DNA from: Dolomedes plantarius
Lineage: Eukaryota > Arthropoda > Arachnida > Araneae > Dolomedidae
NCBI GenBank assembly: GCA_907164885.2
Contig: OU015496.1
Coordinates: 190,330,051 to 190,394,050 of the forward strand
Reading direction: 5' to 3'
DNA: 64,000 nt
Shown: positions 33,138 through 45,887 of the stretch, one piece after another
Layout of the letters: every line of letters starts with the position of its first letter
Position numbering within the stretch: position 1 is the stretch's first letter
Notes under the pieces: generated by a model
Databases searched by the model: none
Seen by the model: the letters and a program-made list of their open reading frames with translations, nothing else
What the model was told of the DNA's origin: nothing
Position numbers and translations under genes: made by a program

Positions 33138-35089
33138 TATGGATGGCAGCCTTATGTCTCGCAAAAGAAACTTGTTATTCAAACATCGAAGCCGAAGTGG
33201 AAAACAGATAAATAAATAAAAATGTCACGGAAGTGCCGGTGGAGACGATTCACTCACAGCTGACAATGATCTGGTAACATGCCAGGGAGATACCGAGTCG
33301 ACATAAGTAGAAAATTGTGAACCGTTTGTCGATCAGCCCTGGCAGCGAGTATATCGTTGTTTAGGTCAGAGTTCTTCAACCCTAGGGACGTAATATGCCT
33401 TGCTTGAATTTTCTTTTCATTTTTTTTTTTTTTGGCAAGCATCAGGATGAGGTTGGGAATTAAAAAGGGCTGATATACATTCCGAGAGCAGATTTAGTGT
33501 ATTAACGATCGCAACGGCCAAGCAACTGGTAGTAGAACATATAAGGGTACTTTACACACTCAATCAACATTTTACAAGCTCATACAATGCGTATGGGAAT
33601 GTTAATTATGACAAAATACATTTGATGAATTCTGATTACCTCGAGATTTTATATTCATACTTTGTAGTTCGTCTCTATGTTCATGTTCCAAAAATAAAAA
33701 CCAATATTATTACGAAATAGACGTTTTAAATAAATCTAAATTTAAATAAGTTATTATTTAAAATGTCTTTGAATAAGTTTTTAAATAATATCTTAATGAA
33801 AGGCGAATGTACGGACGTAGAATTTATTTGTCTGGCGTCTTTATGAAATTAAATTCAGATAAAATATTTTAGCATTTATGACTGTATATTCAACATTTCT
33901 TAGCTATGTTCCGATACCTGTTACAGTAGAGAAATTTGGCGCGGAACGCGGCGACTTTAAAATATGGCTGTAAAGGATATGCAAACGCGTTTCTGTTAAA
34001 ATGTAAAGTAGTAAGCCTAAATTTTTTTATGTGTATTGTAAATTTTTTTTCTTTACCAACCATGACTTGGTTCCGTACCCATGCGTGATAACTTCTCAAA
34101 ACAAGATCAGAAATTATACTATTTCATGAATTTTTTATTGTGATCTTTTCTGAGCACCGAATACAAAGGTAAAACAACAATCATTAGCACGTGGCAAGGT
34201 TAACCTCTTAGAAAAAAAGCAGTATTTTTTGAGGCATTATTTACAGAGGAGAAATTAAAGCTTGGAAATTTTTTTCGGGTTCGCAGAGAATTACTTCATG
34301 AGTGTGTTTGAAGACAAATTACGGCGCAGATCTGACGTTAAACAGGTCCAAAAAAAGCGTGGAAATCGTGACTAAACCTCTTTTTAATCTCTCTCGATTC
34401 CGTCGTTATAACCGCTTCTAGCTTGTAGTTAAACAGGTGACTGTACGTAAACAAAGTCACGCGACCACAATGCATCTTTCCGTTATGTACTTAGTGACGG
34501 CACCAGGAAATAAATAATCGTCACAGTCTATATGCGCCACGAGGGTCAAACGATTCAAATCCGCCATTAACCGAAGTAATAAAAGAGCTTGTGATTCACG
34601 ATCAATTCACGGGAACGAGGACTTCTTCTATGAATCAATTCGTCACTGTGTTGTCAACAGAGAAGACATAGAATGGTAGGCAAATCCAATAAAACCCCCC
34701 AAAATGCCTCTTCCTCTCGTAATTTGTATTATCCACCAGATAAATCGGATTCGAAATCAGTGATTAAGCGGGATGCCATACATTTGAAGTTAGACTGAAC
34801 TTTGATAAGTAGTGACAATTTACAATTTATTATTTACCAGAACCATTGCGTGTTCGTCCTTTTGGAGAAAATAGCACGTTTTGGCCTCATGGCTTTCACA
34901 CAAAGGCGGGATAAATTAAGTGTGGCTGTACGCAAAAGTTATTTCACGGTCAACTAGTAGACGGTAGCATATGAGACTGAAAACAATTACGATAGGCTCA
35001 TAAGAAGAGAATAGAGGAAAAATATTCATATTTCCGAGGATGATAAACTTCTATAGGTTTCTATTATAAAGATATTAATTACCATGTTT
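33138..35089. other. Unassigned sequence
   Basis: About 2 kb with only short frames in all phases and no assignable repeat. It may be single-copy intergenic DNA. Confidence 0.4.
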
Positions 35090-35290
35090 TAATTAACTTG
35101 CTTTCTTGTTTGTGTGTGTGTTTGTCTGGTACAAATCTTGCAATCGATTTTTAACTAACTTCCCGACTAGCTAGACATTTGAAACTTTTAGAATAGCCCA
35201 GAACACGATGACAATGCATTATTTCAATACTTTTAGCCATCTTTATTCCATATTTTAAAATCCATTACGTAAAAATATGAGTAGCGTCTG
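35090..35290 (-). repeat. Fragment related to the hAT element at 52147
   Basis: The stretch gtacaaatcttgcaat..aacttcccgactagctagac and the following bases match 54310-54490 in reverse. The tail ttttaaaatccattacgtaa also occurs, inverted, near 45387-45415 inside another hAT element, so the word is shared by several copies. Confidence 0.7.
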
Positions 35291-36049
35291 GAGGCAAAAG
35301 TAACTGCGCTATAGGCGCCATCTATTAACGTAATAGTGAACCAAGCATATTACATTTTCATTACAATGGGATAATTTTTATTTACGCCCACATGCTATTT
35401 GCGATATTTTCTCTGCGAAATTCATTGATTTTTTTCCTTCAAATTATAGATTATAATTTATAATTTTGAAATCCATAATTAACTAATTTAAAAACATGGT
35501 ACATAAAAAGTTTTTTTATCTTGTAATTATTTTAGTGATATTAAAAACTCAGGCGGTAAAAAAAGAAAAAGGATAATTTTTTTTGTTTGTGATACACGAA
35601 GTGTAAAATTTAAGGACATCTAAGGACCATATTATGGTTTTTTTTTCAAAATTAAGCGAGGTATATTAGCAGACATTTGAGGTCTTCAGTCCCAATGTGT
35701 TATAAGCTAGGTCAGTGGTCCGGCACCACATATAAAAAAGTTGGGAAATAAATAGGGATTTTGAAAGCAATCTTCATTGAATTAGATGGGCCGATTATAT
35801 CCGATGACTTTCAAGTGTTGAATTCAAATTTCTTAAAAGTTTAACATAATTATTTTATTATTAGAATATGATACGTTAGAATGTGAGTACGTTAATCCTG
35901 TATCTCTTCTGCCTGAGGGATATTATATACCCCGTTATCCCCGGATGGTTTCCCCCCTCAAGTCGGTGGGAGGGGGGGGGGAAATCCGCTCATGGTTCGA
36001 TTTCTGGCTTAGAGGTCCGCAGACTTTTACGGGTTGGGAACCACTGAGC
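35291..36049. other. Unassigned sequence
   Basis: No supported feature. G-run near 35974; the last 8 bases (cactgagc, 36042-36049) are the TSD of the next element. Confidence 0.45.
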
Positions 36050-36886
36050 TAGTGATGCGACATCGATAACAAAACATCGATGTTTTGAAACATCGATATT
36101 CAATATTAAAACATCGATGCTAATAAAACATCGCCCAAAAACCATCGATGTTTTTAAACATCGATGTTTTAGAACATCCATGTTTTAAAACTGGTTTAGT
36201 AATCTCTAACATTAATGTTACTTCCGTTAGTCGTGGGGGGAGGGGGTGATTTAATTTTACTCTCTGATTGGGCAGGCACAAATTACAAAAACTTGGTTGC
36301 TTTGGGCTACATTGATGACTCAAAATTCTCGTTGTAAATACCGGCATGTTTTGCCTTCAAATGTCCAGATAAATTCGTGGTATTGCCAGAAGTTTTGAGG
36401 GACTTAAGGCAAATATTGCATTTCGCCAATTTCTCAGAGGTTTTGTAAAAATATTTCCAAACGGTACTTTTGGGAGGCATCTTACTAATAATATTAACGT
36501 CAACTTATATAAAACCAGCACAAAACAAAGACTTAAATGGATGCACTCGTGTATATAATATTTGTAAAATAAAACCCCATGGATGGTTCTGGAGTGTCAG
36601 GAATATTCCAAGCCCTCTGATTGGTTCATTGTTTCTTAATTGCCATTTGTCTGTTTGCTAAGGAATCATTCCCTCTTTTGTATTCGCCCTTTTCAGAATT
36701 CAGACTTACATTTACTGAGTGTGAAAATTATGCTACGTGGTAAATTTTTTTAATTACGGTACTTTTTCTTTAAAAAAAAACATCGAGACAACGTAAAACA
36801 TCGAGCACAAAACAACGATGTTAAAAAAACATCGATGTTTAAAACATCGATGTTTTGAAAACATCGACATCGATGTCCCATCCCTA
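36050..36886 (-). mobile_element. hAT element G, copy 2, with intact BED-finger frame (837 bp)
   Basis: Perfect 8-bp TSD cactgagc at 36042-36049 and 36887-36894. The left end TAGTGATGCGACATCGAT and right end CATCGATGTCCCATCCCTA are inverse with two changes. It aligns along its length with 22964-23835, including the arrays of AACATCGATGTT at both ends and a G-rich run at 36236. No transposase core is present. Confidence 0.92.
36307..36480 (-). pseudogene. Stand-alone BED zinc-finger frame in hAT element G, copy 2
   Basis: A 57-codon frame from ATG at 36480 to a stop at 36307, reading MPPK..VWKYF..CNIC..NLSGHLKAKH. All ligand positions of a BED finger (C, C, H, H) and the upstream aromatic pair are present. 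BED fingers anchor hAT transposases to subterminal repeats; here only this domain is left, in an element whose ends are full of AACATCGATGTT palindromes. No promoter was identified. The frame is probably the first coding exon of a deleted transposase. Since substitutions relative to copy 1 are almost all non-synonymous, current selection on the peptide is unlikely. Confidence 0.72.
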
Positions 36887-36894
36887 CACTGAGC

Positions 36895-37477
36895 TAAGTG
36901 AAAATTTCCTCTCATCATTTTTTGAATCACAAATTAGTAAATTCGTATCATTGTATTTTGTCATCTGCTCCAGGAAACTGGACTTTAATAGCAATGTGTT
37001 CTTATTTCAATTAGGTTTTTGGAAAAAAAAACTAATGTTTTTTGTGATACTCAGGAGATAAGTTCCCCATTCTTTACTAGACCTATTTACAATACCACCT
37101 GAATCACTTCAGGCTTTTCAAAAGAACTTTCATAGATTATCTCAAGCAGAAAATACTTAATAAATTAGATGTATATATAGTCCCGTTTATCAGTACAGTA
37201 AAAAACTCTACCGATAACATAACGAAATTTGTCAGTATATCTTCTATGCACTGATCTGCGATCGTAACATTTTCGCAATGTTGACATTTATAGGGAGATA
37301 AATTCCCCCCAATTCAAAATTATCTTAAATCTTGCTATTAACTTTCATAAAAATTTGCCAAATGATCTTATTAACAATCTTGCCGATTACGGCCCTGCTA
37401 ACCCAGTTAACAAGAAACGGTCCTGTGCCATTCTTGCCCGCAACTTTTAATTGCTTGTCCTGTCTGTTCCCTGTCAT
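36895..37477. other. Unassigned sequence
   Basis: No supported feature. Confidence 0.45.
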
Positions 37478-38160
37478 TTAAGGGGATGGTGGACTTTCAA
37501 ATTACTGAAAATCGAACAAAAATGGAATTTTTTTGGGGGGTGTATTAATATTTTAAAAATATGTAAATATTGGAATAAAAGGCATTTAAAATATGTAAGG
37601 AAAAGTAAAATGAAATCTTGGTGGCTTTAGAAAAGTAAATATTAAAGGTAGGAGAAAAAAATATTTTTTAAACGGCTATTTATAAAAATAAGCAATTTCC
37701 AGATTTGCAAGTCTTTGAAATGCTCCTTGAGTCCTCTTATACAATAAAATAAAATTATGTATCCATTTCAGGTTTCGACATCATTAATATTATTAAAGTT
37801 TAACTTAAGTGTGGAAAAGTACAATTTCACGAAAATTCAGAGTACAAGCATACAAATGTTTTCTAAAAATTAACTGTTCAACGAAAGCACAAAATAATAC
37901 ATAACTCTGTTCAAAATGAATTTATAAGCAATATAAATGCAAAATTAAGGGGGAAAGTTAAAAATTGGATCGCAAGGAGCATTTTAAAAAACGTAATAAA
38001 AATTTCAATTTTTAAATTATAAAAAATAAAATTTTAAATATTTATAAAATTTTATAATGTATTTGATATAGTTTTACATTAATGAATATTTATGCAAAAT
38101 TTCACATCTCTGAGGCAAAAATTTCAAAAATTACTCAAATTTTTCTTTGTTGACCTAAAT
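37478..38160 (+). mobile_element. Family D-like TTAA element, one end only
   Basis: TTAAGGGGATGGTGGACTTT at 37478 is a variant of the family D terminus (TTAAGGGGACAGTGGACTTT). No inverse copy was found downstream, so the right limit is a guess. The interior is AT-rich and not clearly homologous to D. Confidence 0.5.
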
Positions 38161-38748
38161 AGGAATTTACTTAAAAAATTTTTTTTTATATATTACTTGT
38201 TTTTTTGTTTCTCACACTTTCTATTTTCCTTCCTACTTTCGTTTTTTTTTACTGAACACTGAATTTTTATGCATTGCTATATCATCATATAGTGGAGGGC
38301 CCAGCCCATGTACTGTAGTACCCACTACTCTTCCTGAAGGTGGTCGTAACACACTGGTAAGTACGGCGCAATGAGGGCGTATTTATCTATTCTTGTCTAG
38401 TCTGATCCACAACACGTAGTGCGCTGACTTGTGTCGAAACAAACGCAAATACACAGAAACGTCGTTCCCATTCTTCTTTCACATGAAAGTTACCTAAAAC
38501 AATTCGGGAAAGCACTTGAAGACACGGCTGATTCACTTGCCAAGAAGTCATTGTGTCATGCGGGATCCGTTTTCGAAGAAAGGCTTGATTAAACAGCATT
38601 CGGCTCGTTGTTCACTGCGCACTCGTCGCATCTCGCGTGACCAAAGTTTGGACGGGACCAAGAGATCGAGAGAGAACGCTTTCGCCGATCGTGTTTTTCC
38701 ACCCGAGCACTGTCATGATCGACTCCTTTAATGCATTTTTTGTCGTTG
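38161..38748. other. Unassigned sequence
   Basis: No supported gene. 38380-38720 has short open frames on both strands without known domains. Confidence 0.4.
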
Positions 38749-39745
38749 CCAGTATTTTTCGCCGATTTTCGCTCGAAGACGTGTAGTGTATGATGATTTT
38801 AAGGCGTTGAGGAGGATAGAAAGAAAAACTGCTGAAAGAAAGCGAATTTTGCTTCAAAAGAGATTTAATGTATCGAAACAAATGAATAGTGCCGCCCACA
38901 TAGTATAGTGGTTAGAGTACAGAGCTGCCGCGCAGTGGGCTTGTGTTCAAATCCCGAATAAGGCTTTGGTCGTTTCCATGTTGTCCCCCTCATAGGTAGC
39001 AATGCTTGTTCACCTATGTTGTGCTCCCATAATAAAGTAGCCATTAAAACTTCGCGGATCTTCATGAAAAAATGTCAAGAAGTACCTACCATCAGAGACA
39101 AGTGCCTGCCTCATTTTGAAAAAAAAATAAAAAATTAAAAAGTCAATGAATGGTAAAGAAAACAAACATTGTCAGTTTTTGCCGATTTTCACTCGAAGAG
39201 GACGTATGATAATTTTTGGTGCTGTAGGAGAAAGAAAAGTTGCTGAAAGAAAGCACATTTTTTTTCTGAAGAAATTTAATACATTAAAGAAAATGGCATA
39301 TGAAACAAACATTGCCAGTTTTTGCCGATTTTCGCTCGAAGACGCGTGGTGTATGATAATTTTTGGCGCTGTAGGAAGAGAAAGAAAAATTGCTGAAAGA
39401 AAGCAAATTTTTCTTCTGAAGAAATTTAATACATTAAAGAAAATGGCATATGAAACAAACATTGCCAGCTTTTGCCGATTTTCGCTCGAAGACGTGTGGT
39501 GTATGATAATTTTTGGCGCTGTAGGAGAGAGAAAGAAAAATTGCTCAAAGAAAGCAAATTTTTCTTCAGAAGAAATTTAATACATTACAGAAAATGGCAC
39601 ACGAAACAAACATCGCCAGTTTTTGCCGATTTTCGCTCGCAAACACGTAGTGTGGAATAATTTCAGACGCTGTGAAAGAAAGAATAAAAAAAAATTTCTG
39701 AAAGAAAGCAAATTTTGCTTCTAAAGAAATTTAACACAAAGACAA
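38749..39745. repeat. Satellite-like tandem array, unit 143-151 bp, five units, SINE inserted
   Basis: The word gccgattttcgctcgaaga recurs at 38761, 39181, 39324, 39474 and (diverged) 39625. Each unit also holds ttttggcgctgtagga, tgctgaaagaaagcaaattt and gaagaaatttaatacatta. A family S SINE (38891-39050) separates the first unit from the rest, so the array predates that insertion. An open frame crosses several units, but unit lengths are not all multiples of three. Confidence 0.9.
38891..39050 (+). mobile_element. tRNA-derived SINE, family S
   Basis: A-box-like TAGTATAGTGGTTAGAGTAC, B-box-like GTGTTCAAATCCCGA, then a body with ctcataggtagcaatgc and ttcacctatg, ending aataaagtagccattaaaa. Related copies are at 10804 and 45732. 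Confidence 0.85.
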
Positions 39746-40484
39746 TGGTATGGAGAAAAAAAAAGAAAACTAAGGATTTCCACAACCGCAGCACTTCTGA
39801 GGAAAAGAATAGAAATTCTAAAGAATTTCAAAAAGAGAAGAAAAATGTTCCGACGTAAACATCAATGTTGACATTATACAGTGGTACTGAAATAATTTGT
39901 TTAAAATATCCCCATAAATACACCGGAAATACGCAAACAAGCCAAGAAATTAGCTGCTACACTAGATTTTAACTATTTCAAAACCAGCAATGGGTTTCTT
40001 GTGAGTATACCGAGATAGGCACGGAATCACGTTTTGTGGGGCTCGCGGGGCAGAGAGAAATCGCCGCCGATGATCAACGTGAATGAATGAGAAACAGGGA
40101 AGGAAAACTCTTTCTAAAAAATATTTCTCCATTTACAAAGGTAATGAAGCAAGATACATTTTTCTAGTATTTATCTTCACGGCGAAAAATGAAATTATAG
40201 GCAGACACGAACAACAGAGGTACGCAGAAATTAAAACCACCTGTTATCATGGGAAATTCTGTGAGGCAATATGCAGTATATCCAGTATTTGCAGTCTAGT
40301 TTCAAAACAAATTAAACAGCCTGAAAGGGAAAAATTTTATAGAATAATTGCACAAGAAATGATGAAATAAGGAGAAACTAGCTAAAGTATCTGGTTTTTT
40401 TTGAGTAAAAATAATTCAATGCATGTAATAATTTAATTCCTTACTCCACATTTAATTTTCTTATATTTTGGCAGTAGCGAGTAT
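39746..40484. other. Unassigned; one unremarkable open frame
   Basis: The plus frame 40083-40370 (95 codons) has no domain I recognise. No promoter or splice signal supports it. Confidence 0.35.
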
Positions 40485-41251
<767 letters not shown>

Positions 41252-41253
<2 letters not shown>

Positions 41254-41488
41254 GTGACTTATTAAAAGAAGTGCATAAGTCAGTTTTTTCCAAGATGGCT
41301 TTGTTTGCTTATGTCTCTTTAAAAAATATTATTTTCAATGTAAGATGGAACTAAAATTGTTTTCTAAACCATTGTACAGACTTGGGTACTTCTTATAAAA
41401 TATTTGAAAATATTTTTTTAAAGAGACATAAGCAAACAAAGTCATCTTGGAGAAAACTGACTTGGACACTTCTTGTACCAAGCCACAA
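41252..41488. mobile_element. Fold-back MITE with arms of about 80 bp (237 bp)
   Basis: The arm aagtcagttttttccaagat..ggctttgtttgcttatgtct at 41276-41330 is inverted at 41410-41464 with few mismatches, and the similarity continues outward to both ends. RNA from it would form a long stem. It sits between (TA)n tracts, consistent with a TA target. Confidence 0.82.
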
Positions 41489-41489
41489 A

Positions 41490-41500
41490 TAGATATATAT

Positions 41501-41550
<50 letters not shown>

Positions 41551-42227
41551 AATACGACGATAAATGTATACAATTGATGTAAAAAAATATATATTTATTA
41601 AAAAATTCGTAAAGGATATTTTTATAGACAAAATAATGTAGAAGAAAATATTCAAATTAAATATAATAGGACATACTAAATAATATAGTATAGTTAATAT
41701 AGTACAGTTGGAGGAACATATCTTTTACTGCATTTTAATATTTTTTTGGACAATGTCCAATCGTCTGCCGCATTACCAAGAACAAAATTTTCTTTTTGTC
41801 TATTTCGTTGCTATACACCTGACGAAAAATGTATTTAAAGTACCAGAAAAAGAAATCACGTGATCAGCATTTAATAAATTAAATTCTAAAAATTAATCTT
41901 TAAAAATTAACCAAAAATCAGGAAATGGAGGTAAAGATTCGAAAAACATTTCATTTTAAAGGAAGTTTTAGGATCTTTTCTCGTGATATAAATTTTATAA
42001 CCCTCATGTTATTATTTTATATGCAAACTTTAAAAAATTTACTAAAACAGCTTAAAAATTTAAGTTTAAAAAATCTAAGAAGAATTTTTCAAAAATCTTT
42101 CTTAATGCACCCCTACACTATAAGAAGAATCGCCATGCAAAATTTCAGCCCTTAAGGTCCATCGGTTTGGTCTGTGCGTTGTATGTCAGTCAGTCAGTCA
42201 ATCAGTCAGTCAGTGAGTTACAGAACT

Positions 42228-42236
<9 letters not shown>
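41490..42236 (+). mobile_element. HINE-like element, family J, 5'-truncated copy
   Basis: Shares with 61583-62260 the segments ataaatacgacgat, gaaatcacgtgatcagcatt, ggaggtaaagattcgaaaaa, agaagaatcgccatgcaaaa and the gtcagtcagt 3' region. The CTAG hairpin start is absent; the copy begins in (TA)n. It contains an extra segment of about 100 bp near 41640-41745. Confidence 0.8.

Positions 42237-42266
<30 letters not shown>
42231..42266. repeat. (TA)n at the 3' tail of family J
   Basis: TA repeats following the gtgagttacagaactct end; longer than the tail of the copies at 62260 and 63205. Confidence 0.95.
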
Positions 42267-42270
<4 letters not shown>

Positions 42271-42609
42271 ACCATCACGGCGGCGAGGGCGTGGGAGGAA
42301 AGAGCAAGTTTGATTGCCGGCCGTGCGTCACAGCATTTCAATTTCGACATAATCAACATATTTCTGTCCCGCGTAAGTTGTGGCGTAATCGGTACCTCAA
42401 AGATCTTTGTATAAAATTGGCTCCTCCAGCCCCAGACACGCAGGAACACACCGCAACACTCGACAAAATTTTCAACAAAATCAACTGCTACATCATAATG
42501 GGGCAATGACAATCCACAAAATCGCACATGTACACTGAGGCGCGCCTATTTATAACCTAATAGACGTATTGTCATGTGATGCTAAAACTCTTGCAGCAAT
42601 TGGCTAGAA

Positions 42610-43203
42610 CAGCGGTTCCCGACCGGGGGGGTCGCAGAAGGGTTACAGGTGGGTCACGACTCGATCCTAAAACTATCAGAAACCATCGAATAAACCATCA
42701 GAAAAAATAAGAAAAATCCAAACTTACTTAAAAACAGCAATTTTACATATTGATAGATTGTGATAACAATTTTCTTAACTGTAGTTATATCAAAGCTGTA
42801 TGATTTTTTCTTTGCCTAAAAAATTAAAATGGTCTTTGTGTACTTTTATAATTGTAGTTTTTATCTTCACCTAGGAACACTTGTTAGTGAATATGAAACC
42901 ACTTGTCGCATCTATTGCATACATATATCTATTGTTAAATAAATAACTGTTTTGCTACAAAGTGCTTATATTTTGTCAACCATTTTCAAATCAGAACACA
43001 AATTGTTTATCAATAATCAATCTGTATCTTCAAAAATGCATATATATATATATATATTTGCAATATTTGATGGTAAATTATATATACATAAGGAAGGGAT
43101 ACGATACAAATAAGGTTTTTTACTCCACCATGGACCGATGGACCATGGAGTTATTCCGATAAGGAAAGGTGGGTCGCCAGCTAAAAAAGGTTGAGAACCA
43201 CTG
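42610..43203. mobile_element. Non-autonomous hAT element (594 bp)
   Basis: Perfect 8-bp TSD ggctagaa at 42602-42609 and 43204-43211. The left end CAGCGGTTCCCGACC and inverted right end CAGTGGTTCTCAACC are hAT/Charlie-like. gggtcgcagaag and ggtgggtcgccag flank as subterminal repeats. A short (TA)n at 43049-43067 is inside. No transposase remnant. Confidence 0.9.
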
Positions 43204-43211
43204 GGCTAGAA

Positions 43212-43406
43212 TCCTGGAATCTGGGCTTTGAAGGACTGGAAAACAATAGGGATTGTATAAGAGGTAACAGGGGTTGTAAAAAAGATGCCTGATTTAAGTC
43301 AATTCCTTTGTTCTTGAAATCAAACTATGCAATTACTTTTTAACGCGTTACGCCCAAGCACTTCAGAATGAAATTTGGAATTTTGCAAAGGTTTTGGTTT
43401 TTAGAT

Positions 43407-43452
<46 letters not shown>

Positions 43453-44038
43453 GAGTAAAATTACAACTCATCGAACTTTCAAATTAACTACTGAAGTCAT
43501 TAAATGATCAGGAATGTTAAATATATTCGAAGGGGAACTTTTAAAACTAATAATTTCACGAACAATGGTTTAATGTACATTTAGTACACAATAGAACAGT
43601 TAATTTCGAGCACTATTAGTTAAGAGCCCACCCAGGAAACAAAACAAACCACGGCTTGAATGATTTGCGATGCCCTGTCCTAAGAAATATTGAGCAAGAG
43701 AAGAAAAGGAGAAATCTAGACAATCAAAAGTATCCAAAAAGTAAACCCGCCAAGCGTTTACACTTTTTTCTTCATTCATGGCGCGAATATCCGAGACAAC
43801 TAACGATTAACTCATTATTAACCACGCTCTACCGTGTGCTTGAAAGTCACTAACAAATGGTAGTTGGCCATGGGTGAGGAATCCGTGCTTTTATTACTGC
43901 ACACCTTGATGGTGGAGACTGTTCAAGGACAGTCTGGAATTATTCCGGTGATAATTTTTACATGTTACGTGAAGTGAACAAGGAAAAAAAATGGAGTTCC
44001 CTTCCTAATAGGTGTGTCTAGAGTTTCCTTTATCCGGT

Positions 44039-44079
<41 letters not shown>

Positions 44080-44112
44080 AGTAAGAGAGTGGAGATGTTT
44101 TCAAGGTTCAAA
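43212..44112. other. Unassigned; two (TA)n tracts
   Basis: (TA)n at about 43409-43450 and 44041-44078. The rest holds no recognised gene or element. Confidence 0.5.
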
Positions 44113-44272
44113 TACAGCGAAACTTCTCTAAGCGGCCTTATTTTATTCAGAACAGATTAAAGACTTCATAGAGCCAATGTTATGAAAGGAAACCCCTTTT
44201 CCACGACCACCCCTCAAAATGGTCACTTTTTTTCGGAACCATGACTGGCCGACATAGAGAATTTTCACAGTA
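44113..44272. mobile_element. Tc1/mariner-like MITE, family O (160 bp)
   Basis: The left end TACAGCGAAACTTCTCTAAG and inverted right end tactgtgaaaattctctatg are bounded by TA. It contains cggaaccatgactggcc. Related copies lie at 33052 and 58025, and an end resembling it at about 57080-57108. Confidence 0.8.
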
Positions 44273-44575
44273 AACCCTTGGCAGTGACGTAGCAAGATAT
44301 CGTTTCCGAGAGGGGTGAAGGAAAGGAATCACATGTTCACATGTTCGTTTTTTGCTTAATATAGTTGTAATGATAAATAAGATTTTTTTGAGGGGGGGGG
44401 GGGCTGGAGAAGGGATTAGTTCCCGGAGCTCCTTATACATCTCAGTGTCGGCAACACGAGGCGTGAGCAAATTCTTAGAGTCCTGCACCCTATTCTTAAA
44501 GCTAGCGTCAATGCTCACACGCCAAAATTGATAACTTTTTCCTTTCCAATGCGCCAAGCACTAGACTCTTGAAGA
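44273..44575. other. Unassigned; poly-G run
   Basis: A G-run at about 44392-44402 next to ggctggagaa; no element ends or gene recognised. Confidence 0.45.
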
Positions 44576-44735
44576 CATTAACCCAAGGGTTTCCGGCCCC
44601 CAAAGCAAGTATTAGTGCGGCCCAGAAAGTTGTAAGATTAAAACTAGAACAGCGGCATTTTCGGTATACCTAGTACCACGGAGCGGATTAGCGTGACCTT
44701 AGATGGCAAAACATAAAAATTAACAAAAATTTGAT

Positions 44736-45055
44736 ATGCTGTCAGGAAATTTTCAAATGGAATGCACAGAGTTTCAATCTGACATCCAACTTAAAGAGAA
44801 ATTCAATGAAGTCTCTTTGTTGTACTTTTATAAATCATACCTTCCCAGAGACAAATATCCCTCACTGCATAGTCATGCGTCATTCAAGTCATCATTGTTG
44901 GAAGCCCGTAAATACATCTGTGAACAACTATTTTCAAGAGTGAAGCACACTAAGAGTCAAATTAAAGAACCAAAATATCGGAGGAGCATCTTGAGAACTC
45001 CCTGAGAATTTCTACCACTTCAATTGACCCAGATATTGATGCATTAGTATGACTC
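44736..45055 (+). pseudogene. hAT transposase C-terminal relic, GTF2IRD2/ZBED5-like clade
   Basis: The frame has LKEKFNEVSLLYFYKSYLPR, DKYPSLHSHA and ARKYICEQLFSRVKHTKSQI. These correspond to the conserved C-terminal block (LFGSTYICEQLFSxMKxxKSxxR) of the hAT transposases from which vertebrate GTF2IRD2 and ZBED5 were domesticated; related genes are abundant in arthropod genomes. A frameshift near 44970 moves the continuation (EHLENSLRIS, DPDIDALV) to the next phase. About 105 residues of a protein normally over 500 remain; the zinc finger and catalytic core are missing. The frame is in the correct orientation within the TSD-bounded element. Confidence 0.8.
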
Positions 45056-45103
45056 CTATACTTTTCTTTAGAATTATAAATAACATTTATAATGAAATAT
45101 GGG

Positions 45104-45547
45104 TATAAGCACTACAGTCGTTATAAGCACTAAAGTCGTTTTGACACCAATTTGGCGCATTTTTAAAAATCGCCGCAACGAGAGAAAAGTAACGCCATAT
45201 AATCACACCAATAATTGTCAAATTACAATATTAAAATATACAAATCGTGAGATTCAAGGATCACGAGATGATATGAGGACGATTATTATCGTGGCCATGG
45301 AGATAAACAGACTTCATAGAATGCCGTAATTAAATACGCCTACTTTAGTTTGTAAAGAATTTAGAATCCGTGAGGAAATCGGACCGTATTTTTACGTAAT
45401 GGATTTTAAAATATGGGATTTGTCTAAAAATGAGCAGGCAACGTTTGAGTAACATCCGGAGTTATTTTGAGTTACTTCATTCGCCAATACGATGTGTTGT
45501 ATCTGTGCGTCGCCAAGATTAAAAATGCGCCAAGCGTAGTGCTTATA
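45104..45547. mobile_element. Nested inverted-repeat element (444 bp)
   Basis: TATAAGCACTACAGTCG..GGCGCATTTTTA near the left and its inverse taaaaatgcgccaagcgtag plus tgcttata at the right. The left TIR motif TATAAGCACTA is itself repeated at about 45121. It is probably a TA-target insertion within the hAT element. Confidence 0.6.
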
Positions 45548-45731
45548 GCGGAAAAGTACCGAAATATGTTAACTTTATTATACTTTACTATACTTTTTTT
45601 ACTTATTAACCATTTTTAATGTTAGGTACATTTTAGTGTGGCCCAAAACAATTTGTCTTCTTTCAATATGGCCCAAGGAAGCTAAACGGTTGGACACCCC
45701 TGCATTAACCCATAGATACCGCGAAATCGTG

Positions 45732-45887
45732 TTGGCTACTTTACTCTGGGAGCGCCATTTAGGTGAGCCAACATTGCTCCCCATGAAGAAACAACACGGG
45801 AATGCCCAAGCCTTACTCGGGATTTGAACCCAAGCCCACTGTGTGGAAGCTACACGACGTTAACCACCATACTATTTGGTCGGCCAA
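45732..45887 (-). mobile_element. tRNA-derived SINE, family S
   Basis: On the minus strand, tagtatggtggttaacgtcg (A-box region), GGGTTCAAATCCCGAG (B box), then the family S body ending aaagtagccaacacg. Related copies are at 10804 and 38891. Confidence 0.85.

Larger units (their letters stand above)
44584..45702 (+). mobile_element. hAT element with transposase tail and nested MITE (1119 bp)
   Basis: 8-bp TSD cattaacc at 44576-44583 and 45703-45710. The left end CAAGGGTTTCC and inverted right end CAGGGGTGTCC are diverged TIRs. gcggcccagaaag and tgtggcccaaaac are subterminal repeats on each side. It contains a transposase C-terminal fragment and an inverted-repeat insertion at 45104-45547. Confidence 0.85.

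Noticed and set aside
39146..39580. 144-codon frame with repeating SFCRFSLED units
   Set aside because: Read-through of a tandem repeat; unit lengths are not all multiples of three and the opposite strand is also open.
40083..40370. 95-codon frame
   Set aside because: No known domain, no promoter or splice signals, and AT-rich composition like its surroundings.
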